DNA of 64,000 bases, taken from Psychrosphaera sp. F3M07. GTDB taxonomy: Bacteria; Pseudomonadota; Gammaproteobacteria; Enterobacterales; Alteromonadaceae. Position numbers and translations under genes: made by a program. This document shows positions 27,785 to 36,305 of the stretch, piece after piece. The first letter of the stretch is position 1, and each line of letters starts with the position of its first letter. The DNA lies in contig NZ_JAHKPJ010000021.1 of the NCBI RefSeq assembly GCF_018860345.1, forward strand, positions 604,277-668,276, given 5' to 3'. The notes under the pieces were generated by a model. That model saw nothing but the letters and a program-made list of their open reading frames with translations, did not search any database and had not been told where the DNA came from.

Positions 27785-27853
27785 AAGTAAACTTAAATGT
27801 ATCAATATGGGTACAACTGAGTTTAGTTCACATTAAATAACTGTCAAATTTAG

Positions 27854-27884
27854 GTGGGTGGCTCTTTTTAAAAGAGCCACCCAC
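27854..27884. repeat. 31-nt perfect palindrome upstream of the RAYT gene
   Basis: Arms GTGGGTGGCTCTTTT and AAAAGAGCCACCCAC are exact reverse complements around one central T. The palindrome is an inverted pair of repeat cores placed 70 bases upstream of the transposase start. Such head-to-head REP pairs fold into hairpins in single-stranded DNA and are the typical RAYT substrate; it could also be the gene's own operator. Confidence 0.88.
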
Positions 27885-27903
27885 TTTAAATCTTTCTAGC
27901 TTT
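27867..27903 (+). repeat. Copy R3 of the RAYT-associated repeat (37 nt)
   Basis: Identical over 37 nt to R1 at 25912-25948, about 1.95 kb away and in the same direction. Its first half forms the right arm of the palindrome. Exact identity between non-coding copies implies recent duplication or conversion. Confidence 0.87.
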
Positions 27904-27941
27904 TTAAAAAAGCTTAAAATTGTCAGAATTACATCAAAAGT

Positions 27942-27966
27942 AAAAAAGACCAACTATGTTGGTCTT
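27942..27966 (-). terminator. Terminator of the small membrane protein gene
   Basis: AAGACCAAC (27946-27954) pairs with GTTGGTCTT (27958-27966) around a three-base loop. On the minus strand a T run follows. It is 34 bases downstream of the gene ending at 28000. Confidence 0.85.
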
Positions 27967-27999
27967 CCGTAAATCAATGAATTTCATTAACAATCAACT

Positions 28000-28278
28000 T
28001 CAATCATGCTTGCTAAAATATCCATAAATCTTAAGAACTAATATTGTAATTATTGAAGAAACTAAAAACTGACCAATCAATAACAGCGCTAATTTAACAG
28101 CAAAATCGAGTTCCTCTGTAAACAACTGTAAAAATAGATGTCCCGGTAATAACGCAATACCATACCCAGGCATAGTCTCATTAAATAAATTCCAATTTAT
28201 TAGAAAGACAAATGCACCTAAAATGGCAAATATAGCACCTACTTTAAATGCAATTTGTCTTATTTGAACTTTATTCAT
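28000..28278 (-). CDS. Small membrane protein, hypothetical
   Basis: A 92-residue protein starting at ATG 28278 (preferred over 28287 because MNKVQIRQIAF follows a TGGTAAT-like site). Two long hydrophobic helices (about residues 9-29 and 59-84) are separated by a polar loop containing FNETMPGYGIALLPGHL. No known motif. It has its own terminator and lies 67 bases upstream of the thiolase gene end-to-start on the same strand. Function unknown. Confidence 0.6.
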   Translation of the reverse strand: MNKVQIRQIAFKVGAIFAILGAFVFLINWNLFNETMPGYGIALLPGHLFLQLFTEELDFAVKLALLLIGQFLVSSIITILVLKIYGYFSKHD

Positions 28279-28345
28279 TATTACCAATATAACTTAACAC
28301 CATTTTCAACAGCTCTTTATAGACGTCAGTTTATAAACAAAAAAA

Positions 28346-29530
28346 CTAAACTAGTTCTACAGCAATAGCCGTTGCTTCCCCGCCACCAATACACAAAGAC
28401 GCTAAACCTTTGCTTAAACCACGGTTTTTAAGTGCATGTAACAAAGTAACTATTATACGCGCACCCGATGCACCTAAAGGATGTCCTAAAGCACACGCGC
28501 CGCCATTTACGTTTACTTTATCCGTTGGTAAATTCATATCTTTCATTGCTGCCATCGTTACCATAGCGAATGCTTCGTTTATTTCGTACAAGTCTACGTC
28601 ATCTACCGACCACCCTGCTTTAGCTAATGTTGTTTCCATTGCGCCAATTGGGGCTACTGTGAATTTTTCTGGTTCAATTGAGTTTGTGCTGTAACTTACA
28701 ATTTTAGCCATTGGCGTTAAACCACGTTTAGTCGCTTCTGACAGTTTCATTAATACCAATGCCGCAGCACCGTCACTGATTGAAGAAGAGTTTGCTGCGG
28801 TAATCGTACCGTCTTTGGCAAAAGCTGGACGTAAACTTGGGATCTTATCTATTTTAGCGTTACCCGGTTGTTCATCTACCGATACCACATAATCACCTTT
28901 ACGTGATGATACCGTTACCGCTGAAACTTCATTATCAAAACGACCGCTAGCAATGGCTTCTTGTGCACGAGTTAACGAACGGATTGCGTAGTTATCTAAT
29001 TGTTCACGTGTGAACTTAAATTCATCTGACGTATCTTGAGCAAAACAGCCCATCGCCTTACCTTGATACGCATCTTCTAGACCATCTAAAAACATATGAT
29101 CCATGGCTTTGCCATGACCCATACGCATTCCGCCACGGGCATTTGGTAATAGATAAGGTGCGTTTGACATGCTTTCAAATCCACCAACAACCGCCACATT
29201 TATAGAACCTGCGCTTAATGAATCCGCAGCCATCATGGCCGCTTTCATGCCTGAACCACATACTTTATTTATGGTCGTTGCACCTGCAGCTAAACGCACT
29301 CCAGCTTTAATTGCCGCTTGACGAGCTGGCGCTTGCCCTAAACCAGCAGGTAATACACATCCCATAATAACTTCGTCGATATCGTTGCCTGTAATACCTG
29401 CTTTTTCAATTGCTGCAGCAATCGCTGTAGCACCAAGCTCCGGAGCCGCTAACGATGAAAGACTGCCTTGAAAACCACCTAATGGGGTACGTTGAGCCGA
29501 TACTATAACTATAGGATCTTGATTAGACAT
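28346..29530 (-). CDS. atoB: Acetyl-CoA C-acetyltransferase (thiolase)
   Basis: Thiolase of 394 residues that reversibly cleaves acetoacetyl-CoA to two acetyl-CoA. The nucleophilic cysteine is C91 in INKVCGSGMKA. The catalytic histidine is in CALGHPLGASGAR, and the second cysteine in SLCIGGGEATA near the C-terminus. It is divergent from the liu operon, where it would finish leucine degradation by processing acetoacetyl-CoA. No CoA-transferase for acetoacetate is seen in the window, so activation of acetoacetate must happen elsewhere. A degenerate repeat and the LiuR-type operator lie in the divergent region. Confidence 0.93.
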   Translation of the reverse strand: MSNQDPIVIVSAQRTPLGGFQGSLSSLAAPELGATAIAAAIEKAGITGNDIDEVIMGCVLPAGLGQAPARQAAIKAGVRLAAGATTINKVCGSGMKAAMMAADSLSAGSINVAVVGGFESMSNAPYLLPNARGGMRMGHGKAMDHMFLDGLEDAYQGKAMGCFAQDTSDEFKFTREQLDNYAIRSLTRAQEAIASGRFDNEVSAVTVSSRKGDYVVSVDEQPGNAKIDKIPSLRPAFAKDGTITAANSSSISDGAAALVLMKLSEATKRGLTPMAKIVSYSTNSIEPEKFTVAPIGAMETTLAKAGWSVDDVDLYEINEAFAMVTMAAMKDMNLPTDKVNVNGGACALGHPLGASGARIIVTLLHALKNRGLSKGLASLCIGGGEATAIAVELV

Positions 29531-29658
29531 GTTTAAAACCTCTGTTGAATACGTGAATGTTTATTATTGTGATAAGTATTAAGCTGTGAGCTGATTTAAG
29601 CTTAAACCTCATATTACTGTATATATACAACTTACTCGATACTACGAAAGTAGCCCTA

Positions 29659-29714
29659 GCTCGCGACACGAAACTCGTAGATCGTAACTCATAGCTCGAA
29701 ATTCGTAGCTCGTA
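29659..29714. repeat. Degenerate 14-nt tandem repeat, four units
   Basis: Three clear units follow one another: ACTCGTAGATCGTA (29673-29686), ACTCATAGCTCGAA (29687-29700) and ATTCGTAGCTCGTA (29701-29714). A weaker fourth precedes them at 29659-29672. A related stretch lies at 63768-63787. I recall similar CTCGTAG-type intergenic repeats from other marine gammaproteobacteria, of unknown function. Confidence 0.75.
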
Positions 29715-29858
29715 GCTTATGCCCATTGTCACCTGCCCTGCAACTTTATAAAACTATTGCACACAACTGAATGACAAAGCGCAAATGGATTTGTGTCTTG
29801 TTTTTTTTACAATCTCGTCTTATTTAAAATGTTCAAACTCTAAATAAAGACAAATACT

Positions 29859-29880
29859 AAGTTTACGTTAACGTAAACTT
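29859..29880. promoter_or_regulatory. Perfect 22-bp palindrome, probable LiuR operator
   Basis: Half-sites AAGTTTACGTT and AACGTAAACTT are exact reverse complements with no spacer. The palindrome ends seven bases before the TATAAT of the liuR promoter and covers the -35 region, the usual place for a MerR-type regulator. It resembles the TTTACG-CGTAAA type of palindrome I recall for LiuR in gammaproteobacteria. Confidence 0.82.
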
Positions 29881-29893
29881 ACCCTATTATAAT
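29862..29893 (+). promoter_or_regulatory. Promoter of the liuR-liuABCDE operon
   Basis: A consensus TATAAT lies at 29888-29893. The best -35 is TTTACG at 29862-29867, giving a 20-base spacer. Long spacers with the regulator bound between the hexamers are typical of MerR-type promoters, where DNA distortion activates transcription. The leader to the liuR start is about 120 bases. Confidence 0.65.
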
Positions 29894-30017
29894 TCCAACA
29901 ATAGTAAACACAATAGTGCGTCTATTTGTGTATACGACTATCACTGTAAATTTCATGTCCTGTATGACAGCTGACGTGTTGTTGGTACAGATAAAAGTAG
30001 ATTTAGGAATGAAACAA

Positions 30018-30404
30018 ATGGCTACCGACCAACCTATACAATTTAGTATTGGTGAACTCGCCAAAGAGTTTGACATTACCACCCGCAGTATTCGGTTTTA
30101 TGAAGACCAAGGCTTATTAGCACCACAGCGTAAAGGTCAGACCCGAATATATTCGCAAAAAGACAAAGTCAGACTAAAACTTGTATTGCGCGGTAAACGA
30201 TTGGGCTTTTCGTTAGCAGAAACTAAAACCATTTTTGACCTGTACGACACCGAAAAATCTGAACAACGTCAACTTGAAACTATGTTGCAACTGATTGCCA
30301 CCAAGAAAGAAATATTGGCGCAACAGTTACTCGACATTACCTCGGTAATGGACGATTTGGAACAATTGGAACAAAACTGTAACGAAACACTAAAACAGCT
30401 TTAA
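30018..30404 (+). CDS. liuR: MerR-family regulator LiuR of leucine/isovalerate catabolism
   Basis: The ATG at 30018, with AGGA nine bases upstream, gives 128 residues; the frame extends to 29916 but those codons lie between the promoter and this start. The MerR winged helix is clear (FSIGELAKEFDITTRSIRFY then EDQGLLAPQRKGQTRIY), followed by the dimerisation helix. No metal-binding cysteines are arranged as in metal sensors. Position directly upstream of liuABCDE identifies LiuR. It probably binds the 22-bp palindrome at 29859-29880 and responds to a pathway CoA ester. Confidence 0.92.
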   Translation: MATDQPIQFSIGELAKEFDITTRSIRFYEDQGLLAPQRKGQTRIYSQKDKVRLKLVLRGKRLGFSLAETKTIFDLYDTEKSEQRQLETMLQLIATKKEILAQQLLDITSVMDDLEQLEQNCNETLKQL

Positions 30405-30489
30405 ACACATAATTTATATAAACGAATAAGAACTCATTCTGGTGAATGCCACTGGAACACACTAATTAATAAAAATAAGAGACCTACTT

Positions 30490-31659
30490 ATGATCAGCTC
30501 ATTCTCATCAATCAACTTTAACCTTGGCGAAACCGTAGACATGATACGCGACCAAGTAAATGCTTTTGCCCGCGACGAAATCGCACCAAGAGCGGCACAA
30601 ATAGACATAGATAACGAATTCCCAATGGACTTATGGCGTAAATTTGGCGACATGGGTTTATTAGGCATGACGGTTGATGAACAATATGGCGGTTCTGGTT
30701 TAGGTTATTTGGAACACGTGGTCACTATGCAAGAGATCAGCCGTGCATCTGCTTCGGTTGGTTTAAGCTACGGTGCCATGTCTAATCTTTGTTTAAATCA
30801 ATTAAACAAAAACGGTACTCACGAACAAAAAGCCAAATACTTACCAAAACTTTGTACTGGTGAGCACATTGGTGCATTAGCAATGTCTGAACCAAACGCC
30901 GGCTCTGACGTCGTCAGCATGAAATTAAAAGCCGAGAAAAAAGGCGATAAATACATCTTAAACGGCAACAAAATGTGGATCACTAATGGTCCAGATGCCA
31001 ACGTATATATCATCTATGCAAAAACAGATACGTCTGCCGGTTCAAAAGGCATAACGGCATTTATCGTTGAACGTGACTACCCTGGTTTTTCTCGTCATCA
31101 AAAGCTAGATAAGTTAGGTATGCGTGGTTCTAATACATGTGAATTAGTATTCCAAGATTGTGAAGTCCCTGCTGAAAACATTTTAGGTGAAGAAGGCAAA
31201 GGCGTACGCGTATTAATGTCAGGTCTTGATTACGAACGTTTAGTGTTATCTGGTGGTCCACTTGGGATCATGGATGCTTGCATGGATTTAGTGGTTCCTT
31301 ATATCCACGACCGTAAACAGTTTGGTCAATCTATTGGTGAATTCCAATTAGTTCAAGGCAAAGTAGCTGACATGTATACCCAAATGAATGCGGCTAAATC
31401 TTATGTCTATTTGGTTGCGCAAGCTTGTGACCGAGGCGAAACCACCCGTAAAGACGCTGCAGGTGTTATTTTATATTCTGCTGAACTGGCCACAAAAATG
31501 GCACTAGATGCGATTCAGTTATTAGGCGGCAATGGTTACATTAATGAGTTCCCTGCAGGTCGTTTATTACGTGATGCTAAGTTATATGAAATTGGTGCAG
31601 GTACTTCTGAAATTCGTCGTATGTTGATTGGTCGTGAATTATTTAACGAATCAAAATAA
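30490..31659 (+). CDS. liuA: Isovaleryl-CoA dehydrogenase
   Basis: FAD enzyme oxidising isovaleryl-CoA to 3-methylcrotonyl-CoA, passing electrons to ETF. The 389-residue protein has the acyl-CoA dehydrogenase signatures [12 protein letters not shown] and [20 protein letters not shown]. The catalytic glutamate is E249 in [11 protein letters not shown], at the position characteristic of isovaleryl-CoA dehydrogenases rather than the C-terminal position of most family members. The [12 protein letters not shown] segment near the end binds FAD. It is the first structural gene after liuR (85 bases). A stem-loop separates it from liuB. Confidence 0.96.
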   Translation: MISSFSSINFNLGETVDMIRDQVNAFARDEIAPRAAQIDIDNEFPMDLWRKFGDMGLLGMTVDEQYGGSGLGYLEHVVTMQEISRASASVGLSYGAMSNLCLNQLNKNGTHEQKAKYLPKLCTGEHIGALAMSEPNAGSDVVSMKLKAEKKGDKYILNGNKMWITNGPDANVYIIYAKTDTSAGSKGITAFIVERDYPGFSRHQKLDKLGMRGSNTCELVFQDCEVPAENILGEEGKGVRVLMSGLDYERLVLSGGPLGIMDACMDLVVPYIHDRKQFGQSIGEFQLVQGKVADMYTQMNAAKSYVYLVAQACDRGETTRKDAAGVILYSAELATKMALDAIQLLGGNGYINEFPAGRLLRDAKLYEIGAGTSEIRRMLIGRELFNESK

Positions 31660-31692
31660 ATAAAAACAATATACGTTTATTTTAATGACTAC

Positions 31693-31727
31693 TTTGAAGC
31701 ACAAGCTTGTTTAGCCTGTGCTTCAAA
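31693..31727 (+). repeat. Intercistronic stem-loop between liuA and liuB
   Basis: TTTGAAGCACA (31693-31703) pairs perfectly with TGTGCTTCAAA (31717-31727) over 13 bases. No T run follows, so read-through into liuB is expected. It may stabilise the liuA end of the mRNA or set the ratio of liuA to the later genes. Confidence 0.6.
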
Positions 31728-31750
31728 ATTAAGAGTTAAGAAGAGAGACC

Positions 31751-33358
31751 ATGGCAAAGATAATAAGTAAGTTAAATCCACGCAGTGCTGACTTCATTGA
31801 AAATGCACAACATATGCAAATACAGGTTGATGACTTAAAAGCTAAGTTAGAAAAAATTAAACTTGGCGGCGGTGAACGTAGCCGTGAACGTCATTTATCT
31901 AGAGGTAAATTATTACCAAGAGATCGTGTTGATCAATTACTAGATAACGGCTCTCCGTTTTTGGAGCTGTCACAACTAGCCGCGTATGAAGTTTATAAAG
32001 ACGACGTCCCTGCCGCCGGCATTATCACAGGCATTGGCCGTGTTGGTGGCCAAGAGTGTGTGATCGTCGCTAACGATGCCACTGTAAAAGGCGGTACTTA
32101 TTATCCGTTAACGGTTAAAAAACACTTAAGAGCACAAACCATTGCCCTTGAGAATAACTTGCCATGTATCTACTTGGTTGACTCTGGTGGTGCAAACTTG
32201 CCAAATCAAGATGATGTATTTCCAGACAAGGAACACTTTGGTCGTATCTTCTTTAACCAAGCTACTATGTCAGCACAAAACATTCCGCAAATCGCGGTAG
32301 TTATGGGCTCTTGTACGGCAGGAGGAGCTTATGTTCCTGCCATGGCCGATGAATCTATTATTGTTAAAGAACAAGGTACTATTTTCTTAGCGGGTCCTCC
32401 TTTAGTGAAAGCGGCGACTGGTGAAGTGGTCACAGCGGAAGAACTTGGTGGTGCCGACGTACATTGTCGTACTTCTGGGGTATCTGATCATTTAGCTCAG
32501 AACGACAACCATGCACTCGAAATTGCAAGAAGTGCCGTTGGTAACTTAAACCGCACTAAAGACGTTCAACTAAAAATAAAAGAAGTGAACGCACCTGATT
32601 ATTCTGGTGATGAGCTTTACGGTGTTATTCCAAAAGATCCTCGCAAACCTTTTGATATTAAAGAAGTCATTGCCCGTATTGTAGACGGCAGTGAGTTTGA
32701 TGAATTTAAAGCCTTATACGGTTCTACGTTAGTCTGTGGTTTTGCTCATATCTATGGTTACCCAGTTGGTATTGTTGCCAATAACGGCATTTTATTTGGC
32801 GAGTCTGCTGAAAAAGGCGCGCACTTTGTAGAGCTTTGTGCGCAACGTAAAATACCTTTGGTGTTTTTGCAAAACATCACAGGCTTTATGGTTGGTAAAC
32901 AATATGAAGCTGGCGGTATTGCCAAACATGGTGCCAAAATGGTTACCGCGGTCGCTTGTGCCAAAGTGCCTAAGTTCACCATTTTAGTGGGTGGCAGTTA
33001 TGGTGCGGGCAATTATGGCATGTGTGGCCGTGCCTTTGATCCAAGATTTTTGTTTATGTGGCCAAACGCCCGTATCTCAGTAATGGGAGGCGAACAAGCC
33101 GCTGGTGTATTAGCGCAAGTAACTCGCGATCAAAAAGAAAAACGTGGTGAGTCCTGGTCTGAACAAGATGAAGCTGAGTTTAAGCAACCTATCATTGATA
33201 CGTACGAACACCAAGGTCATCCCTATTATGCCTCTGCCCGCTTATGGGACGACGGTATCATTGACCCTGCAGATACCAGACAAGTGCTTGGTTTAGCCAT
33301 TTCTGCATCATTAAACAAAACCATTGAGGATACCAAGTTTGGTATCTTTAGAATGTAG
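31751..33358 (+). CDS. liuB: Methylcrotonyl-CoA carboxylase, carboxyltransferase (beta) subunit
   Basis: Transfers CO2 from carboxybiotin on LiuD to 3-methylcrotonyl-CoA, giving 3-methylglutaconyl-CoA. The 535-residue length and the N-terminus [19 protein letters not shown] fit the family. Both carboxyltransferase oxyanion-hole regions are present ([14 protein letters not shown] and [20 protein letters not shown]). [14 protein letters not shown] is typical of acyl-CoA carboxylase beta subunits with 3-methylcrotonyl specificity. It is followed by liuC after 9 bases. Confidence 0.96.
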   Translation: MAKIISKLNPRSADFIENAQHMQIQVDDLKAKLEKIKLGGGERSRERHLSRGKLLPRDRVDQLLDNGSPFLELSQLAAYEVYKDDVPAAGIITGIGRVGGQECVIVANDATVKGGTYYPLTVKKHLRAQTIALENNLPCIYLVDSGGANLPNQDDVFPDKEHFGRIFFNQATMSAQNIPQIAVVMGSCTAGGAYVPAMADESIIVKEQGTIFLAGPPLVKAATGEVVTAEELGGADVHCRTSGVSDHLAQNDNHALEIARSAVGNLNRTKDVQLKIKEVNAPDYSGDELYGVIPKDPRKPFDIKEVIARIVDGSEFDEFKALYGSTLVCGFAHIYGYPVGIVANNGILFGESAEKGAHFVELCAQRKIPLVFLQNITGFMVGKQYEAGGIAKHGAKMVTAVACAKVPKFTILVGGSYGAGNYGMCGRAFDPRFLFMWPNARISVMGGEQAAGVLAQVTRDQKEKRGESWSEQDEAEFKQPIIDTYEHQGHPYYASARLWDDGIIDPADTRQVLGLAISASLNKTIEDTKFGIFRM

Positions 33359-33367
33359 GGAAAGGCA

Positions 33368-34213
33368 ATGACTAAAGAATTAAAGACTCAAGAAAATGGT
33401 CAAACCTTAGGACAGCCTAAAGTCTTGTGTACCGTCGATGCATTAGGGGTTGCAACAGTCACTCTTAATAACCCCGATAAACACAATGCGTTTGATGACG
33501 AAGTGATTACTTTATTGACCACATTGTTTGCCAATATAGCCAGTAACCCTGACATTAAAGTGATGGTATTAAACTCTACAGGAAAGAGTTTTTGTGCTGG
33601 GGCTGACTTAGGCTGGATGAAACGCATGGCCGATTATTCGTATGAAGAAAACCTTGCAGATTCAAATGCCCTCGCCCAGTTATTTAAAGTATTAAATTTT
33701 ATGCCACAAGCCACGATAGCCCAGGTTCAAGGTGCTGCATTTGGTGGTGCCGTGGGACTAGTTAGCTGTTGTGACATAGTCGTTGCATCAGACAAGGCGA
33801 GTTTCTGTTTAAGTGAAGTAAAGCTTGGTTTAATCCCCGCGACTATCAGCCCGTATGTGATCAATGTTATTGGTCTAAAAGCAGCAAGGCGTTATTTTTT
33901 AACGGCTGAGCGTTTTTTTGCCGACCAAGCCAAACTCATCGGTTTAGTGGATGAAGTAGTTGCCGTTACTGAATTAGAAAATGCTACACAGACCTTTGTT
34001 AATACTTTATTAGCCAATGGACCTTTAGCAGTTAAAGCCGCTAAACAGCTTGCACTCGATGTTGCACATCAGCCAATTGAGGACACACTTATTGCCAATA
34101 CCTCTGAACGTATTGCTGCGATACGCGTATCTGATGAAGGCCAAGAAGGCTTAACCTCATTTTTTGAAAAACGTCCTGCTAATTGGCAGTCATCTGACGT
34201 GAAGGATAACTAA
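33368..34213 (+). CDS. liuC: Methylglutaconyl-CoA hydratase
   Basis: Crotonase-fold enzyme of 281 residues that hydrates 3-methylglutaconyl-CoA to HMG-CoA. Oxyanion-hole segments are visible: FCAGADLGWMKRM (with the DLGWMKRMA pattern typical of this subfamily) and GAAFGGAVGLVSCCDIVVA. The catalytic acid is expected in the SEVKLGLIPA segment. The N-terminal 25 residues are a short extension. It lies 9 bases after liuB, with an AAAGG site, and 1 base before liuD, so translation is tightly coupled. Confidence 0.94.
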   Translation: MTKELKTQENGQTLGQPKVLCTVDALGVATVTLNNPDKHNAFDDEVITLLTTLFANIASNPDIKVMVLNSTGKSFCAGADLGWMKRMADYSYEENLADSNALAQLFKVLNFMPQATIAQVQGAAFGGAVGLVSCCDIVVASDKASFCLSEVKLGLIPATISPYVINVIGLKAARRYFLTAERFFADQAKLIGLVDEVVAVTELENATQTFVNTLLANGPLAVKAAKQLALDVAHQPIEDTLIANTSERIAAIRVSDEGQEGLTSFFEKRPANWQSSDVKDN

Positions 34214-34214
34214 T

Positions 34215-36263
34215 ATGTTTACTAAAATACTCATTGCTAACCGTGGAGAAATTGCTTGTCGTGTAATTAAGACAGCTCGTGCCATGGGGATATTAACGGT
34301 TGCGGTTTATTCAGACGCTGATAAAAATGCCATGCATGTGCAAATGGCGGATGAAGCCGTTTATTTAGGTGGTTCGCCTTCTCGTGAAAGTTACTTATTA
34401 TCACAAAAAGTCATAGATGCAGCCCTTTTAACCGGTGCGCAAGCAATACATCCGGGTTACGGATTTTTATCTGAAAACTCTGACTTCTGTCGTTTATGTG
34501 AGCAAAATAACATTGTCTTTATTGGTCCACCAATTGGTGCGATTGAAGCTATGGGATCTAAATCTGCCGCTAAAAGTATTATGGAAAAAGCTAATGTGCC
34601 GTTAGTACCTGGTTATCATGGTGACGATCAATCTATGGATGTGATCAAACAAGCTGCGGACGATATGGGCTATCCAGTATTACTTAAAGCCACTGCCGGT
34701 GGCGGTGGTAAAGGCATGCGTCAGGTTTGGAGTGAAAAAGAATTTAAGTCTGAGTTTGAAGCGGTAAAACGTGAAGCATTATCATCATTTGGTGATGATC
34801 GTATGTTGGTTGAGAAGTATTTAACTCAACCTCGTCACGTAGAAATCCAAGTGTTTTGTGATAATCATGGCAATGCGGTTTATCTATTTGAACGAGATTG
34901 TTCAGTTCAGCGTAGACATCAAAAAGTAATTGAAGAAGCGCCAGCGTTTAACATGTCTCCAGAACTACGTGCAAAAATGGGTGAGTCTGCAATTAAGTCT
35001 GCTCAAGCTATTGGTTATCAAGGTGCAGGCACGGTTGAGTTTTTATTGGATATTGATGGCTCTTTCTATTTCATGGAAATGAATACTCGATTGCAAGTAG
35101 AACACCCAGTTACAGAAATGATCACAGGACAAGACTTAGTAGAATGGCAATTACGTGTTGCCGCTAACGAGACCTTACCTAAAACACAACAAGAGTTAAC
35201 AATTAACGGTCATGCATTTGAAGCACGTATATACGCTGAAGATCCAGATAATGACTTTTTACCAGCGACTGGCCATTTACAGTTTTTACAAACGCCTATT
35301 GAAAGCCAACACGTTCGTGTCGATACTGGTGTACGTCAAGGCGATGATGTCAGTGTGTTTTACGATCCTATGATTGCCAAACTAATTGTATGGGATGAAA
35401 GCCGCGAAAAAGCGTTACAACGTTTAACCAAAGCGTTAAAAGAATATCGTATACAAGGTGTGACAACGAACATCGACTTTTTACATAACGTGGCCAGTTG
35501 TGACGCTTTTGTGACAGAACAAATTGATACTGGGTTTATTGAAAAAAATCATGATCAAATCTTTTCAGAAAACAATGCCAACAACCAAAACATAACCCAT
35601 CAATTACCTATGGCGGCACTGGCATTAGTTTTACAACAATCTAATAAAGCGAATAGCCATGCCACAACTAGCACTGACGTTCATTCGCCTTGGCATACCA
35701 ATAATGCATGGCGCTTAAACCAAGCTAATTTACATCCTATAACTTTGTCTCACAATGAAGTGGAATTTAACGTAAATGTTGAACAACACCCTAGCGAAAC
35801 TAATGTTAACGGAAACATCCGTTATACCATTACGGTTACTTCACAGGACAAGGACAACCTTGTATATCAATGTGAAGGAGAATTAGCTGGCAATAGATTT
35901 AATTGTTTTATCGATGGCGTTCGTCGCAGCATAACAGTAGTTTTTGCTGATCTTGATGTGTGTTTATATACCGCAGAAGGCGTATATAAGGTTACTCAAG
36001 TATTAGCAGATATGGGTGATGCAAGTGACGATACCAGCGCAGGAGGTTTAACTGCGCCAATGAACGGCACTATGGTAAGTGTATTAGTGAGTGCTGGAGA
36101 TAATGTCGAGAAAGACCAAGCACTGATGATCATGGAAGCCATGAAAATGGAACATGTCATTAAAGCGCCAAGTGACGGCATGGTTACCTCCTTGTTTTAT
36201 CAAGCTGGCGACATGGTTGATGGTGGTTCCGAACTTCTGAGCTTTGAAGCTACTGACGTTTGA
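34215..36263 (+). CDS. liuD: Methylcrotonyl-CoA carboxylase, biotin-carrying (alpha) subunit
   Basis: ATP-dependent carboxylation of biotin for the MCC complex. The 682-residue protein has an N-terminal biotin carboxylase (FTKILIANRGEIACRVIKTA; the ATP-grasp glycine loop KATAGGGGKGMRQV; FMEMNTRLQVEHPVTE), an intermediate BT domain, and a C-terminal biotinyl domain with EAMKMEH, K644 being the biotinylated lysine. It starts one base after the liuC stop. With LiuB it forms the 3-methylcrotonyl-CoA carboxylase of leucine breakdown. Confidence 0.96.
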   Translation: MFTKILIANRGEIACRVIKTARAMGILTVAVYSDADKNAMHVQMADEAVYLGGSPSRESYLLSQKVIDAALLTGAQAIHPGYGFLSENSDFCRLCEQNNIVFIGPPIGAIEAMGSKSAAKSIMEKANVPLVPGYHGDDQSMDVIKQAADDMGYPVLLKATAGGGGKGMRQVWSEKEFKSEFEAVKREALSSFGDDRMLVEKYLTQPRHVEIQVFCDNHGNAVYLFERDCSVQRRHQKVIEEAPAFNMSPELRAKMGESAIKSAQAIGYQGAGTVEFLLDIDGSFYFMEMNTRLQVEHPVTEMITGQDLVEWQLRVAANETLPKTQQELTINGHAFEARIYAEDPDNDFLPATGHLQFLQTPIESQHVRVDTGVRQGDDVSVFYDPMIAKLIVWDESREKALQRLTKALKEYRIQGVTTNIDFLHNVASCDAFVTEQIDTGFIEKNHDQIFSENNANNQNITHQLPMAALALVLQQSNKANSHATTSTDVHSPWHTNNAWRLNQANLHPITLSHNEVEFNVNVEQHPSETNVNGNIRYTITVTSQDKDNLVYQCEGELAGNRFNCFIDGVRRSITVVFADLDVCLYTAEGVYKVTQVLADMGDASDDTSAGGLTAPMNGTMVSVLVSAGDNVEKDQALMIMEAMKMEHVIKAPSDGMVTSLFYQAGDMVDGGSELLSFEATDV

Positions 36264-36305
36264 ATCCTGTAACAATTAACCGTGACAATATTATAGAGAG
36301 TTAAT

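Larger units (their letters stand above)
29531..30017. other. 487-base divergent region between thiolase and liuR
   Basis: It contains a degenerate 14-nt tandem repeat (29659-29714), a 22-bp palindrome (29859-29880) and a consensus -10 box (29888-29893). A frame across the repeat (29523-29732) is an artefact of its period. No gene was recognised. Confidence 0.7.

Noticed and set aside
29523..29732. A 69-codon frame with repeated SYELR-like residues
   Set aside because: It is produced by the 14-nt tandem repeat and overlaps the thiolase start; no ribosome site was found.
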